DNA of 64,000 nt, taken from IMG/VR virus record IMGVR_UViG_3300044641_010328, positions 26,979-90,978 of that record; one strand, written 5' to 3'. Shown here in pieces: positions 15,060-23,268 of this stretch (the first letter of the stretch is position 1; each line of letters begins with the position of its first letter). Position numbers and translations under genes: made by a program. Below the pieces are notes generated by a model. It was given only the letters and a program-made list of their open reading frames with translations. It was not told where the DNA came from and ran no database searches. The DNA comes from a virus.

Positions 15060-18000
15060 ACCTGAATCTTCCTCATCTTGTTATTGTTCGTGGAGAATCC
15101 CCAGTTCGGATCCTTGCTGACCTCTGCGATGTAGATCTCGTAGTGGTTAAGTGGCATCTCGCCCCAGATCCGGAGATTGACCGTCTGCATCTCATTATCG
15201 CACACCTGTGCCCGAATGAAACCTTTACCATTCTTGGTCTTCTTTACATTGAAGTCCTTCACCAGGAACCAGCAGATCCCCTTCTCATTGTCGCCAACCT
15301 CAGTGATCGGACCAACCTGTGCCTTCTTGATCTTGGCGATGATGTCCTCGGGGAACATCAGGTCCTCACGAGAGGTCGAGGTGAGATCGAAGTACATCTT
15401 CAGCTTCTCAGATCGAGTCCAATCCGGAAGATTCTCGTAGTTCTCAAACAGCTTCCAGAAGGTGACCTCAGGCTGCCGACCTTCCTTGATCAGCTTCTTC
15501 ATCTCGGTCTTGGTGTATCCGAACCGACCGCGCCTGAGGATGTCGTAGTTCTTTTCCTCAGTCAGGGTCGCCAAGAGCTGGCGGTGATTTGTCACCTTGC
15601 CGGACTTGAAGTCCTCCAGCGATCGAAGCGCCTCGACGCTGCAGAGCGAGGTGAGTGTGGTCTTGTTCACCTTTGAGTGCCTCCAGGCGCCGTCCTCAGT
15701 GTACAGCATGGACTCGATCGAGATGTAGGGGCGGTTGTCCATGATCTCGGCAACAGCCGTTTCGCCTACTCCCTTGATGGAGGACAGCGGCGGAACGAAG
15801 CCCTGCAGTTCGTGGCTGTACATCCAGACAAGACCCGAGCTATTGATGTCTGGTGGGTGGATCTTGAATCCCTGCTCCTTGATCTCAGTTGCAACCTTCG
15901 CAAGGCCTTCGGGATTAGAGTTCTCGGACTGGAGGCAGGTGGCAAGCCATTCCTCCTCGTAGTGCTTGTGAAGCCAGGCAGCGTAGTAGGAATCGACAGC
16001 ATACGATACGGAGTGAGACTTGTTGAAGCCATATGCAGAGAATGCCTCGATCGTCTCGTAGAGCTCTGTCGCATCCTTGACTGACATGCCGTTCAGGTTC
16101 ACCGCACCATCAACAAACCGCTTGCGAAGGTCCTCGCGCTCCTTGGCCTTCTTCTCATTCATGTCCAGAGACTTCTTGACCAGAGTCTTACGCATCTGAT
16201 CAGATTCACCGGGATTGAAGCCAGCAAGCTTCTGTGCCAGGAGCATGAACTGCTCCTGGTAGACGACGAATCCGTGTGTCGGCCCGAGGACGTCCTTCAG
16301 GATTGGATGCTTATAGGTTGCAAGCCCCTTGTTCTTGACCTCGACATACTTCTTGTGGACACCGGCAGCGAGTGGACCAGGACGATAGATCGCGGTGATG
16401 GCGGACAGGTCCTCGATCGAGGTGGGCTTCGCCTCGAGGCAGAACTTTCGAGCACCGCTGTTTGTGAACTGGAAGACCTGTGTGAATCGCCCCTCGTGAT
16501 AGACGTGCTTCCAGACGTCCTGGTCATCCATCTCGTTGTATCGAATGTTTAGATTCTTGTCGAAGAAGTCCTTGACCTGTGCGAAAGTCGGATCCTTGAT
16601 GCCATGCCGTGTCTGGAGGACCATTCGAATGCAGTCCTCAACCATCTTCAGAAGAGAGAGACCGAGGAAGTCGAACTTGAGGAAGCCGTTCTCCTCGAGA
16701 TGCCGGAAGTTCATACCTTCAGACCAGGGTGTCTGGATCTCACCGCGGACTGAGATGACCGGCATGTGATCCTCAAGCTTTGGGCAGATGAGGACGCCGC
16801 CTGCATGCCGGCCAATCGATCGTGTTTCCATGAAGAGAGACTGGACCTGCTCACAGAGCTCCGGATACTTCTCCATGAAGATCTTGTACTTTTCAGAGTA
16901 CTTCATGCAGTCAGCGTGAGACAGGACGTAGGTGCTCTTTTCCTCGTGGTCACCTAGTGCCCTGTGCATGACATCGTCCTGCAGCGGACCAGTGACCTCG
17001 TTCACCTCCTCGAACGGAATACCATGGAACTTTGCGATGTCCTTAATCAGGGACTTCAGCTTCAAGGTATTGAAGTTCGAGACCGGAACAACAGAGGCCT
17101 CTCCGAATAGCTTGCGTGCCTCATCGATTAGAACATCACGATCACCGACGTCAGTGTCGATGTCAGGCCACGCGACCTTGTGGCGACCGAGGAACCGCTC
17201 CCACAGGAGGTCGTACTTGATCGGATCAACCGATGTGATGCCGAGGACGTAGTTGACCAGAGATCCTGCACCCGATCCGCGACCAGGACCGATCAGCGTT
17301 CGATGCTGTGCACGGTCGAAGACGAAATAGAGAGTGAGGAAGTAGTTCTCGAACTTGAGATACTTGATGTCATCAAGCTCCATCTTCAGTCGTTCGACGT
17401 ATTCAGGTTTCGTGTGAAGACCGAGCTCAACAAGACCCTTCTTGCACATGTCAAGGAGCTGGTTGAAGGCAGTCTGCTCGGGCTTGTTAAAGCTCGGAAG
17501 CTTTGCAGAGGAATCGAAGGAGATCTCCTCACACTTTTCCCAGGCGATGTCATGAGTCCGCTCGATCGACTCCTTGACCAGAAGCTCAGTCCCCTTGTAG
17601 AAGTCGTGCTGGTCCTTGTGAGCAAGGTACTCATCCCACATCTGCTGTGCGTTCTTAGGATACAGCTCGCACTTGAGCTCCTCGAAGGCAGGCAGCGTCT
17701 GCTTCTGCATGTCATCAGAGCGGCCGCCCATACGGCCAAGCTTCTTGTAGAGCTCACGCGCCTGCCAGACGTTCGGGCTGTAGTAGTGAGAATCTGCGGT
17801 CGCGATCGTCTTGATGCCGGTGCGCTTCGACAGGTCAATCAGGTGCTTGTTGGTCGTGTGCTGGATGTCAAGCTTGTTGAACTGGAGCTCGAGGAAGAAG
17901 TTGTCGATTCCAACCGCATCGACAAATCGATCCGTGTGATTTTGGAGCTCACGCTGGATCTGCTCATGAGGCTTCTTCAGCGCCTCACCGCGAATCGAGG

Positions 18001-18613
18001 TCGAAGCAAGAAGGCCTCCGACACATGCAGTCGAGACCACAAGCCCTTCACCATGCTGCTTGAGCATGTTGTAATCGATGCGAGGAAACTTGTAGTAGCC
18101 CTCGACGTAGGACCGCTTGACAAGGTTGAACAGGTTCTTGAGCCCAGTTCGATTCTTGGCAAAGACGACCAGATGATACCGGCGCTTCCATTCATCTGCA
18201 TCATCAGAGTCAACAGACTTGGTCTCCTCCTCGTCCTCGACAACAAGGCCTCCGGTCACCTCCTCCTCAGCGAGGATGTCAATCTTCTCAGGCTTGCCTT
18301 CCTCGTTCTTTGCGCGTTTTGCCTCGAAGTGAGCAGCGCGCTTCTTTTCCCAATCAAGAAGAGATGGGACAAAGTAGAACTCGACGCCATAAAGCTGCCG
18401 GTACTTACGTCCCTTACCCTTCATTTTCCTAGAATAGGTGTGAGCGTGAGCGAGGCCGTTGCCGCTACCGTGGTCAGTCAGCGCCCATGCGTCCATGCCA
18501 TTATGGAGGACCCAGTCGATGTGCTTATCAGGATAGCCAAGTCCGTCATTGACGCTGAAACCTGAGTGCGCATGCAAACCGACAAAACGATTCGGTGGTT
18601 CGATGATGCTCAT
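15056..18613 (-). CDS. dnaE: DNA polymerase III alpha subunit (family C, DnaE type)
   Basis: A replicative polymerase of 1185 residues. It begins with a PHP domain (FVGLHAHSGFSVNDGLG, then ALTDHGSGNG). It continues with the family C palm: GPGRGSGAGSLVNYVLG near residue 440, the catalytic WPDIDTDVGDRD near 480, and FLKFDFLGL near 645, which contributes the third Asp. An HhH region and a C-terminal OB-like fold follow (about 1090-1185). The length is close to bacterial DnaE (about 1160). T4 and most of its relatives use a family B polymerase, so this is a notable replacement. It is followed, with a 4-base overlap, by the kinase/TS-like fusion, and is probably transcribed with the nucleotide genes. 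Confidence 0.96.
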   Translation of the reverse strand: MSIIEPPNRFVGLHAHSGFSVNDGLGYPDKHIDWVLHNGMDAWALTDHGSGNGLAHAHTYSRKMKGKGRKYRQLYGVEFYFVPSLLDWEKKRAAHFEAKRAKNEEGKPEKIDILAEEEVTGGLVVEDEEETKSVDSDDADEWKRRYHLVVFAKNRTGLKNLFNLVKRSYVEGYYKFPRIDYNMLKQHGEGLVVSTACVGGLLASTSIRGEALKKPHEQIQRELQNHTDRFVDAVGIDNFFLELQFNKLDIQHTTNKHLIDLSKRTGIKTIATADSHYYSPNVWQARELYKKLGRMGGRSDDMQKQTLPAFEELKCELYPKNAQQMWDEYLAHKDQHDFYKGTELLVKESIERTHDIAWEKCEEISFDSSAKLPSFNKPEQTAFNQLLDMCKKGLVELGLHTKPEYVERLKMELDDIKYLKFENYFLTLYFVFDRAQHRTLIGPGRGSGAGSLVNYVLGITSVDPIKYDLLWERFLGRHKVAWPDIDTDVGDRDVLIDEARKLFGEASVVPVSNFNTLKLKSLIKDIAKFHGIPFEEVNEVTGPLQDDVMHRALGDHEEKSTYVLSHADCMKYSEKYKIFMEKYPELCEQVQSLFMETRSIGRHAGGVLICPKLEDHMPVISVRGEIQTPWSEGMNFRHLEENGFLKFDFLGLSLLKMVEDCIRMVLQTRHGIKDPTFAQVKDFFDKNLNIRYNEMDDQDVWKHVYHEGRFTQVFQFTNSGARKFCLEAKPTSIEDLSAITAIYRPGPLAAGVHKKYVEVKNKGLATYKHPILKDVLGPTHGFVVYQEQFMLLAQKLAGFNPGESDQMRKTLVKKSLDMNEKKAKEREDLRKRFVDGAVNLNGMSVKDATELYETIEAFSAYGFNKSHSVSYAVDSYYAAWLHKHYEEEWLATCLQSENSNPEGLAKVATEIKEQGFKIHPPDINSSGLVWMYSHELQGFVPPLSSIKGVGETAVAEIMDNRPYISIESMLYTEDGAWRHSKVNKTTLTSLCSVEALRSLEDFKSGKVTNHRQLLATLTEEKNYDILRRGRFGYTKTEMKKLIKEGRQPEVTFWKLFENYENLPDWTRSEKLKMYFDLTSTSREDLMFPEDIIAKIKKAQVGPITEVGDNEKGICWFLVKDFNVKKTKNGKGFIRAQVCDNEMQTVNLRIWGEMPLNHYEIYIAEVSKDPNWGFSTNNNKMRKIQV

Positions 18614-18660
18614 TTGTTTTCTCTCGATTTATTGTATGTGTGCAGTAGCGAGAATACAAG

Positions 18661-19161
18661 CTAGTTGTCGAAAGCTATGACCATTCGGATCTTGTCAGAT
18701 AGATCCTGGTCTCCGACAATTTCTGCAAGGGTGCCTGTCCAGGCCATCTCCTTGCAATTATTGTCGGGACCCGGCAGAAGGATCCGAGACACTTCCATCT
18801 GTGGAACAGGAATCGTCTCGTGGTAGTTATCAGCAGCCCAGAGATCATCTGGATTTGTCTCCTCGCCATCTTCTTTTCTGTAGGAAAGAAAGAGATCACG
18901 ATTTGCCTGCCTAACTTCTGAAGGTGTTAGCCAGGTGTGGCTGTGAAGATCGCGGCCCCAGACATCAACGAGCTGCCTCCAGGCATTTGAGCAATCAGCC
19001 GGCACACCTCGTTCTGCAGTTTCTAGATTTCCAGCTGGATGCCTGACACCTGCAATGATTCCGAACCAGCTATAGCTTCTTGAGTCATTGATGTGCTCAA
19101 AGGCAATCCAGGGTCCGTCTGATGTCTTGAATTCCCAGAATCCGTGAATATCGCAACCCAC
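18661..19161 (-). CDS. conserved phage protein of the MGCDIH type (166 aa)
   Basis: The N-terminus MGCDIHGFWEFKTSDGPW, followed by RSYSWFGIIAGVR, is a pattern seen in many phage genomes for a family of unknown function. It starts with GTG at 19161, preceded by GGAG at a spacing of 7. A perfect TATAAT lies about 20 bases upstream of the start, so the gene probably opens a transcription unit that continues into dnaE. The C-terminal part is Asp/Glu-rich without known catalytic motifs. Confidence 0.75.
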   Translation of the reverse strand: MGCDIHGFWEFKTSDGPWIAFEHINDSRSYSWFGIIAGVRHPAGNLETAERGVPADCSNAWRQLVDVWGRDLHSHTWLTPSEVRQANRDLFLSYRKEDGEETNPDDLWAADNYHETIPVPQMEVSRILLPGPDNNCKEMAWTGTLAEIVGDQDLSDKIRMVIAFDN

Positions 19162-19181
19162 AGTGCATCTCCTATGACTCT

Positions 19182-19187
19182 ATTATA
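19182..19187 (-). promoter_or_regulatory. candidate sigma70-type -10 element (TATAAT)
   Basis: The minus strand reads GTGTTATAATAGAG, ending about 20 bases before the GTG start of the MGCDIH gene. The -10 hexamer is perfect but the -35 region (TCGTGC at 18-base spacing) is poor. The site lies right after the structured hairpin region, in one of the few real intergenic gaps, and could drive dnaE and the nucleotide genes early in infection. Confidence 0.5.
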
Positions 19188-19195
19188 ACACAAGC

Positions 19196-19250
19196 TCGGC
19201 CCGTCGCACGAGACCATGCGCGGGCCGATTGTTTTGTCGCCGACCGGCGA
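19196..19250 (-). other. two GC-rich hairpins in an intergenic gap
   Basis: Between the 193-codon gene and the TATAAT site there are two inverted repeats. TCGCC (19250-19246) pairs with GGCGA (19241-19237). TCGGCCCGCGCA (19228-19217) pairs with TGCG and CGGGCCGA (19208-19196) with a single unpaired A, giving about 12 bp. Neither is followed by a T run on the minus strand. The larger one is followed by TTGTTTT on the plus strand. It may be a processing site, a weak terminator or a structured leader element. Confidence 0.55.
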
Positions 19251-19262
19251 TTAGTGACTGCC

Positions 19263-19844
19263 TCAGCCCTCGTTCTTTCTAGTGGGCTTTCCCTTCACTG
19301 CCATGAGTGCGGCATTGACAACTGCATCAGGGTTGTCTGACCACTTTGCCATCTTCTTGAGCTCCTCGTAGGATGCTCCCTTTTCAATTGCCCTTGCCAT
19401 TGCTGTAGCTGCCTTGTATGTCTCACCGTGATACTTTCCCTTCACAACTCGGCCGTTCTTCTTCTTTCCCTCAAGCATTGGCATGTCCATATATCCTGTC
19501 ATTGATGACATTGCTGGCGGCATTTGTGGCGAGTTAAACTTGTGATACTCATACTTGAGATAATCATGCACAGTTCCCATCATTGAGTCAATGACAGCAA
19601 TCTTCTCCTGCACCCACTCAGGAAGATCATCGTAATCGTTGATCATGTCATGAAGCTCGTGCGCTTTCTGTCCAGTTGTGAACAGATTTGACTTGATCAT
19701 GCCGGTCTCTTCTCCCGGAGCATTATCATGAAAAACTCTGCCCTGTGTGGTTCCCATGTGATCTTGGGGCATCTGATCCATGCCCATCTCATGCATCTCT
19801 CTGAGAACCATCTTTCTGATCTTTAGTCTATCAATCGGTGACAT
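19263..19844 (-). CDS. Met-rich hypothetical protein (193 aa)
   Basis: Function unknown. A short helical N-terminus (RLKIRKMVLREMHEMGMDQM) is followed by a central segment KSNLFTTGQKAHELHDMIND, then LPEWVQEKIAVIDSMMGTVH (about 50-95). That segment has the look of a helical domain found in other phage proteins of unknown role. The C-terminal part is Lys/Ala-rich with KAATAMARAIEKGASYEELK. It is the last gene before a structured intergenic region and promoter-like site, so it probably ends a transcription unit. Confidence 0.65.
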   Translation of the reverse strand: MSPIDRLKIRKMVLREMHEMGMDQMPQDHMGTTQGRVFHDNAPGEETGMIKSNLFTTGQKAHELHDMINDYDDLPEWVQEKIAVIDSMMGTVHDYLKYEYHKFNSPQMPPAMSSMTGYMDMPMLEGKKKNGRVVKGKYHGETYKAATAMARAIEKGASYEELKKMAKWSDNPDAVVNAALMAVKGKPTRKNEG

Positions 19845-19893
19845 TGCTCGCCTCTGTGATCTAAATATACATCAGAGGCGAGCAATTTCTTAC

Positions 19894-20328
19894 TTATTCG
19901 ATGTGTCCGTAGTAGGGCTCGAAGAGGGGCTTCCCTTCTGCAATGGATCGCTGGAGATAGTCGCGCAGATCCTCATAGGAGGTTGTAACCTTAACGCCAG
20001 ATTGAGCTAGCATCAAATTGAAGTTGCCTGTGAGACCCTGCGCAAAGTAGACAATTGGAACGCCAGCGTTGTATGCCACACCTGCCTCAAAAATTGTGCC
20101 CATGTCCTTATCGCGCGTGTTGCAGAGAACAAAGTCAGCTGTTCGAATGTGATCAACATTTCCTTTGAATGTGTCCTTCTGAACCTGGAGAGAAGCTGTT
20201 GGGGGACAGATAAAGATCTTGCGCGGCGATGCAACATCAAGACCAAGATCTCCTAGCAAATTTTCCAGAGCCTCGACTTCCTCGAGCGCCTTAGGTGTGA
20301 ACCAGCCAGATGCGAGATATACCTTCAT
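19894..20328 (-). CDS. nucleoside 2-deoxyribosyltransferase family protein
   Basis: The enzyme family moves deoxyribose between bases or hydrolyses deoxynucleotides. From the ATG at 20328 (GAGG six bases before it) the 144-residue product begins MKVYLASGWF. It carries the family motif RDKDMGTIFEAGVAYNAGVP with D75 and the catalytic-type E81. Family members are near 150 residues. An extension of 11 codons to 20361 is rejected because it lacks a ribosome-binding site. The role could be salvage of deoxynucleosides or removal of unwanted dNMP during phage DNA synthesis. Confidence 0.85.
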   Translation of the reverse strand: MKVYLASGWFTPKALEEVEALENLLGDLGLDVASPRKIFICPPTASLQVQKDTFKGNVDHIRTADFVLCNTRDKDMGTIFEAGVAYNAGVPIVYFAQGLTGNFNLMLAQSGVKVTTSYEDLRDYLQRSIAEGKPLFEPYYGHIE

Positions 20329-20369
20329 TTTGAACCTCACATAAACAATAGTGGCGCACATCGTTGTTT

Positions 20370-21065
20370 TTAAGAAATTTGTCTCCTTTTTTGCGTCATC
20401 TCCCTTGCTTTTCTCATAACCTCTTCTCGAGATCCTGGGTGAATTCCAAGCACACGTCTGATGCTTTCAACGATCTGATCATCTGTAACATAGATCCACC
20501 CGTTTCTGCGGCAGATCTCTTTTATGATTTCAATCTTTTTATCCTCGGAAGCCTGCACCCAGAACCACTCAACAGAATTTTTTATGTTATGAATCTCATC
20601 CTCAAGGATCTTTGCTCGACGACGTAAAGATTCGGCAATCTTCAGATCATCAATTCCAATCTCAATATCAAGATCAACAGCAATCTCAATCAGAGTATCA
20701 CCATCAGCCTTGACAGATGCTGCTGTTGCACGCCTGTACGCTTTTTCTCTCTTGTCAATTTCTTTCTGAGAGAGGCCCATCTTGTCTGTCTTGTCAGGAT
20801 GTGTTTCAACAACAATCTTTCGAAACAGCTTTTTTAGGTCCGCATCTAGAGATTCTGATTTTTGATCACCAGGATCAGAAGGTGCACCTGGCGCTTCTTG
20901 CTGAGGTGGAGCCGGGGCTTGTGGCTGTGCGGTCGGGTCGACTCTGACATTTTTAAGAGATTCGAGCATCTCCCTCTTTCCGCGCTCAAACACGGATCGG
21001 TGATGCTCATTTTCCTCTCTAATATACCTGAAGAAGAGAGAGGCTCTGTTGAGCTCTCTATCCAT
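20370..21065 (-). CDS. J-domain (DnaJ-like) protein (231 aa)
   Basis: The segment ADLKKLFRKIVVETHPDKTD (about 75-94) contains the HPD tripeptide (H89-D91) at the end of a basic helix, followed by EKAYRRATAAS on the next helix, as in J-domains that stimulate DnaK. The N-terminal 40 residues are helical and a Pro/Gln-rich linker precedes the J-domain. The C-terminal region (about 115-231) is a long helical domain without zinc fingers. It would act as a co-chaperone of host DnaK. With GroEL at 1-1549 it indicates that the phage modifies host protein folding. It is in an operon with an apparent membrane protein. Confidence 0.8.
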   Translation of the reverse strand: MDRELNRASLFFRYIREENEHHRSVFERGKREMLESLKNVRVDPTAQPQAPAPPQQEAPGAPSDPGDQKSESLDADLKKLFRKIVVETHPDKTDKMGLSQKEIDKREKAYRRATAASVKADGDTLIEIAVDLDIEIGIDDLKIAESLRRRAKILEDEIHNIKNSVEWFWVQASEDKKIEIIKEICRRNGWIYVTDDQIVESIRRVLGIHPGSREEVMRKAREMTQKRRQIS

Positions 21066-21067
21066 GG

Positions 21068-21313
21068 CTACTTTTCTCTAAGCCAGATCAAAGATGACTT
21101 AAGGCTCTTGTAGAGAGTTACAGGCCACACGATATCAAGCTTAAATCCAGATGCAAGAATCTGTGCATGACTTTTGATATGGCTCTTTTGCTCTCTTGCC
21201 CTAACAATCTGAAATTCCTGGTGAAGATCTAGAATCTTTAGGCACCTTGAAATTAAAAAAAATAAGGCTACACAAGTGTAAGATGCTGCTACAATCCCTA
21301 GAGAATCAACCAT
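21068..21313 (-). CDS. small membrane protein (81 aa)
   Basis: Function unknown. Residues about 3-24 (DSLGIVAASYTCVALFFLIS) form one hydrophobic segment suitable for a membrane helix, followed by a basic cytoplasmic-type part. The gene lies between the J-domain gene and the 173-codon gene with an 8-base overlap upstream. A holin or spanin role cannot be claimed from one helix. Confidence 0.6.
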   Translation of the reverse strand: MVDSLGIVAASYTCVALFFLISRCLKILDLHQEFQIVRAREQKSHIKSHAQILASGFKLDIVWPVTLYKSLKSSLIWLREK

Positions 21314-21827
21314 TAAAACCTCCTGTTCTTAGGATCCTTCTTAGATCTTCAGCTGTAATCTTCTTGCCATTCATCTCGCCGATGAAATCAGAAGATTCTT
21401 GACGAGGCGCTCTAGCCTGTGGTCGCGGTTGCGTCTCTTTTGACTCCAGGATCTTCTTTGCAGGCTGCGCAGCTGTGGCTATAGACGCAGTTACACCCAC
21501 CTTCTTCTGGACAGGACGTGAGACAGACTCAGCTGTCACTTTCACAGATTCTTCAAAGAGTGCATCAAAAGAAAGCGGGCTAAAATATCTGTCATCGATC
21601 ATGACTTCTAGATTGGCACGATACGTTCCTTCTTTCAGCATGTTCTTCATGGATGGGATCTGGAATGAAACCTCGCCCTGTCCAGCCTGTTGGCCGCTAA
21701 AGGCATAAGAGAGGTTCTTTCCCTCAAAGACAAGCCTGTACTTGGGTGTTCCGGGCTTTGATCCTTCGATTGCAACGTTGAATCGAAGCTCATTATCCTG
21801 ATCGAGACTTAAAGAAATATCACTCAT
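21306..21827 (-). CDS. unknown protein, beta N-terminus and disordered linker (173 aa)
   Basis: Function unknown. The first 95 residues form an apparent beta-sandwich (RFNVAIEGSKPGTPKYRLVF, then YRANLEVMIDDRYFSPL). An Ala/Lys/Pro/Gln linker follows (about 100-145), and the protein ends in a helical peptide (KKITAEDLRRILRTGGFNG) that could bind a partner. The design resembles head-associated or scaffold proteins. It overlaps both neighbours by 8 bases. Confidence 0.65.
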   Translation of the reverse strand: MSDISLSLDQDNELRFNVAIEGSKPGTPKYRLVFEGKNLSYAFSGQQAGQGEVSFQIPSMKNMLKEGTYRANLEVMIDDRYFSPLSFDALFEESVKVTAESVSRPVQKKVGVTASIATAAQPAKKILESKETQPRPQARAPRQESSDFIGEMNGKKITAEDLRRILRTGGFNG

Positions 21828-22191
21828 CTGTTTCTCTTATTACTCTGTGCTCACCAATAACTATCTTAAAGGGATTGCTTTTCTTTGAAATCTTCTCGTT
21901 AAGGTCCGCTTTAATTCTGATCTTCTTTTCAAAGACGAGTCGTGTGATCTTATTGTAGAGCGGGTTAGAAAGGGGTGAATTGTTTACCTCTTGAAGCATG
22001 GCAGCAATCTTGTAGACGTCAATTCCATCATCAAATACGGGATCTGCTCCATCACCCCGAAGTGCCTCTCTGATGGACTCGACGATCTTGAAATACTGGA
22101 TTGCTCCTGCTGCAACCATGCCTGGCTCAGTTGCCTCTTCTTGACCCATTCCCATTGTAACAATGAGTGGGTTTCCTAGCGGACTAAGCAC
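21820..22191 (-). CDS. hypothetical protein (123 aa)
   Basis: Function unknown. The frame opens with GTG at 22191, overlapping the previous stop as TAGTG. A start at the internal ATG of MGMGQEEATEPG is also possible. The protein is helical (AIQYFKIVESIREALRGDG and on) with a basic, strand-rich C-terminus. Its position in a tight four-gene operon (20370-22676) supports its reality. Confidence 0.6.
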   Translation of the reverse strand: MLSPLGNPLIVTMGMGQEEATEPGMVAAGAIQYFKIVESIREALRGDGADPVFDDGIDVYKIAAMLQEVNNSPLSNPLYNKITRLVFEKKIRIKADLNEKISKKSNPFKIVIGEHRVIRETDE

Positions 22192-22676
22192 TATGAGGCT
22201 CTGTTTCGATCAAAGACAGAGAGATAGCTTGGATCGCTATTCTTGTCACGCAGGTTGAACCTGGCAACCTCAGTCAAATTGTCCGCTTTGTAAAAGACCA
22301 TCTGATAATTCTCGTGATCTATGTGCCATCTTCCTCCGAGCATGTCTCGGACAAAGACAAGATCTGTGCCTAGAGTGTTCTTTATATCCTGAATCTCTGG
22401 TGTCAAAGACACAGTAGAATTTGTGAAGTTCTGCTCTTCTGATGCATAGACAGTATCATCTCCCTGTCCTGTATCCCACAGTACAGTTCCATTGAACTGG
22501 TCTGGGAATGTGATGTTTGCACCATAGATTCCGGTCATCAGCCCGATTTCATAGATGCCCATAGAAGACCTCGAGCTGATCTCCACACCATTCACATCAA
22601 AAAGCGTGTATCCGACTGTCCCAAGCCCGGACCTTGTGATCCCAAAGTTTGCTGTCTTGACAAGTGTATTTGACAT
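22191..22676 (-). CDS. probable beta-rich virion protein (161 aa)
   Basis: Function unknown. Strand-rich sequence with NTLVKTANFGITRSGLGTVG at the start and many Gly/Asn/Thr residues, in the style of phage tail or decoration proteins. The C-terminal part (LVFVRDMLGGRWHIDHENYQ) resembles a small domain seen in other structural proteins, but I cannot name it. It sits just upstream of the 123-codon gene and shares its final base with that gene's start. Confidence 0.6.
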   Translation of the reverse strand: MSNTLVKTANFGITRSGLGTVGYTLFDVNGVEISSRSSMGIYEIGLMTGIYGANITFPDQFNGTVLWDTGQGDDTVYASEEQNFTNSTVSLTPEIQDIKNTLGTDLVFVRDMLGGRWHIDHENYQMVFYKADNLTEVARFNLRDKNSDPSYLSVFDRNRAS

Positions 22677-22684
22677 CTACTTTA

Positions 22685-23185
22685 TCACTCTTTTTCAGAA
22701 TTAGAATCTTCTGGCGCGTAATTCCTAACGTCCTTAACTCGAAGCGGCCTCTCACCGGGCTTTCTTTTTTCTTTCAGCGCTCCAGACTGCTGCATCTCCT
22801 GTACCTCTTTGGCTCGAGAAAGCTCAACATCAAAGGCACCCGGAACTCCTTTAAGAACGGTGCTGTGATACTCAAGTGCTTCAATAGACCCAGTGAGCTT
22901 ATTAATCTCAGCTACTATCTGCTGCGGGAGAGTCTGAAGCCTTTGGTCAACTGTCTTTATCTCTGATTCCAGGAAAGCAGCACGAGATCCCTCTGGAACC
23001 CTAGCAGCGCGTTCAAGAATTGATCCCATTGCAGCAGAGATCTGCTTGACAATATCAGAAACATGCTTTAGCTGTTCTCTTGAATTGTCTCTTTTGCTCA
23101 TCAGAGAAGCGTGCATGACATCGGCATCTTGCATCGACTTTGATAGACTTGCAATTAGAACATTTTTTATAATTTCTTCTTTCAT
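22685..23185 (-). CDS. helical coiled-coil protein (166 aa)
   Basis: Function unknown. Long amphipathic helices from residue 1 to about 120 (KEEIIKNVLIASLSKSMQDA; LQTLPQQIVAEINKLTGSIE) point to a coiled coil, with a charged, probably disordered end (KEKRKPGERPLRVKDVRN). It is the first gene after a strong terminator, and TATTTTTTC lies in its leader. Its own promoter should therefore lie between 23186 and 23243, but no clear one was seen. Confidence 0.6.
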   Translation of the reverse strand: MKEEIIKNVLIASLSKSMQDADVMHASLMSKRDNSREQLKHVSDIVKQISAAMGSILERAARVPEGSRAAFLESEIKTVDQRLQTLPQQIVAEINKLTGSIEALEYHSTVLKGVPGAFDVELSRAKEVQEMQQSGALKEKRKPGERPLRVKDVRNYAPEDSNSEKE

Positions 23186-23209
23186 GTCTAGATTCTATCT
23201 ATCTACAGA

Positions 23210-23243
23210 AAAAATAAAAGGGCCGCCCCTTGCGGGGCGGCCC
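23210..23243 (-). terminator. strong intrinsic terminator
   Basis: A perfect 10-bp GC-only stem (GGGCCGCCCC at 23243-23234 with GGGGCGGCCC at 23229-23220) closes a GCAA loop and is followed by TTTTATTTTTT. It lies 26 bases after the stop of the 549-codon virion gene and should end its transcript efficiently. Confidence 0.97.
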
Positions 23244-23268
23244 AGTGCAGGCTAAGCCGTGAGGCTAA

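Noticed and set aside
17180-18565. Long open frame of 461 codons on the plus strand opposite dnaE
   Set aside because: It is fully antisense to an intact polymerase gene with clear motifs; its Leu/Val/Asp/Arg-rich sequence is the usual shadow of a high-G+C coding strand.
19196-19228. tRNA gene in the structured gap near 19.2 kb
   Set aside because: The hairpin has no D- or T-arm, anticodon stem or CCA-like end; no tRNA was seen elsewhere either.
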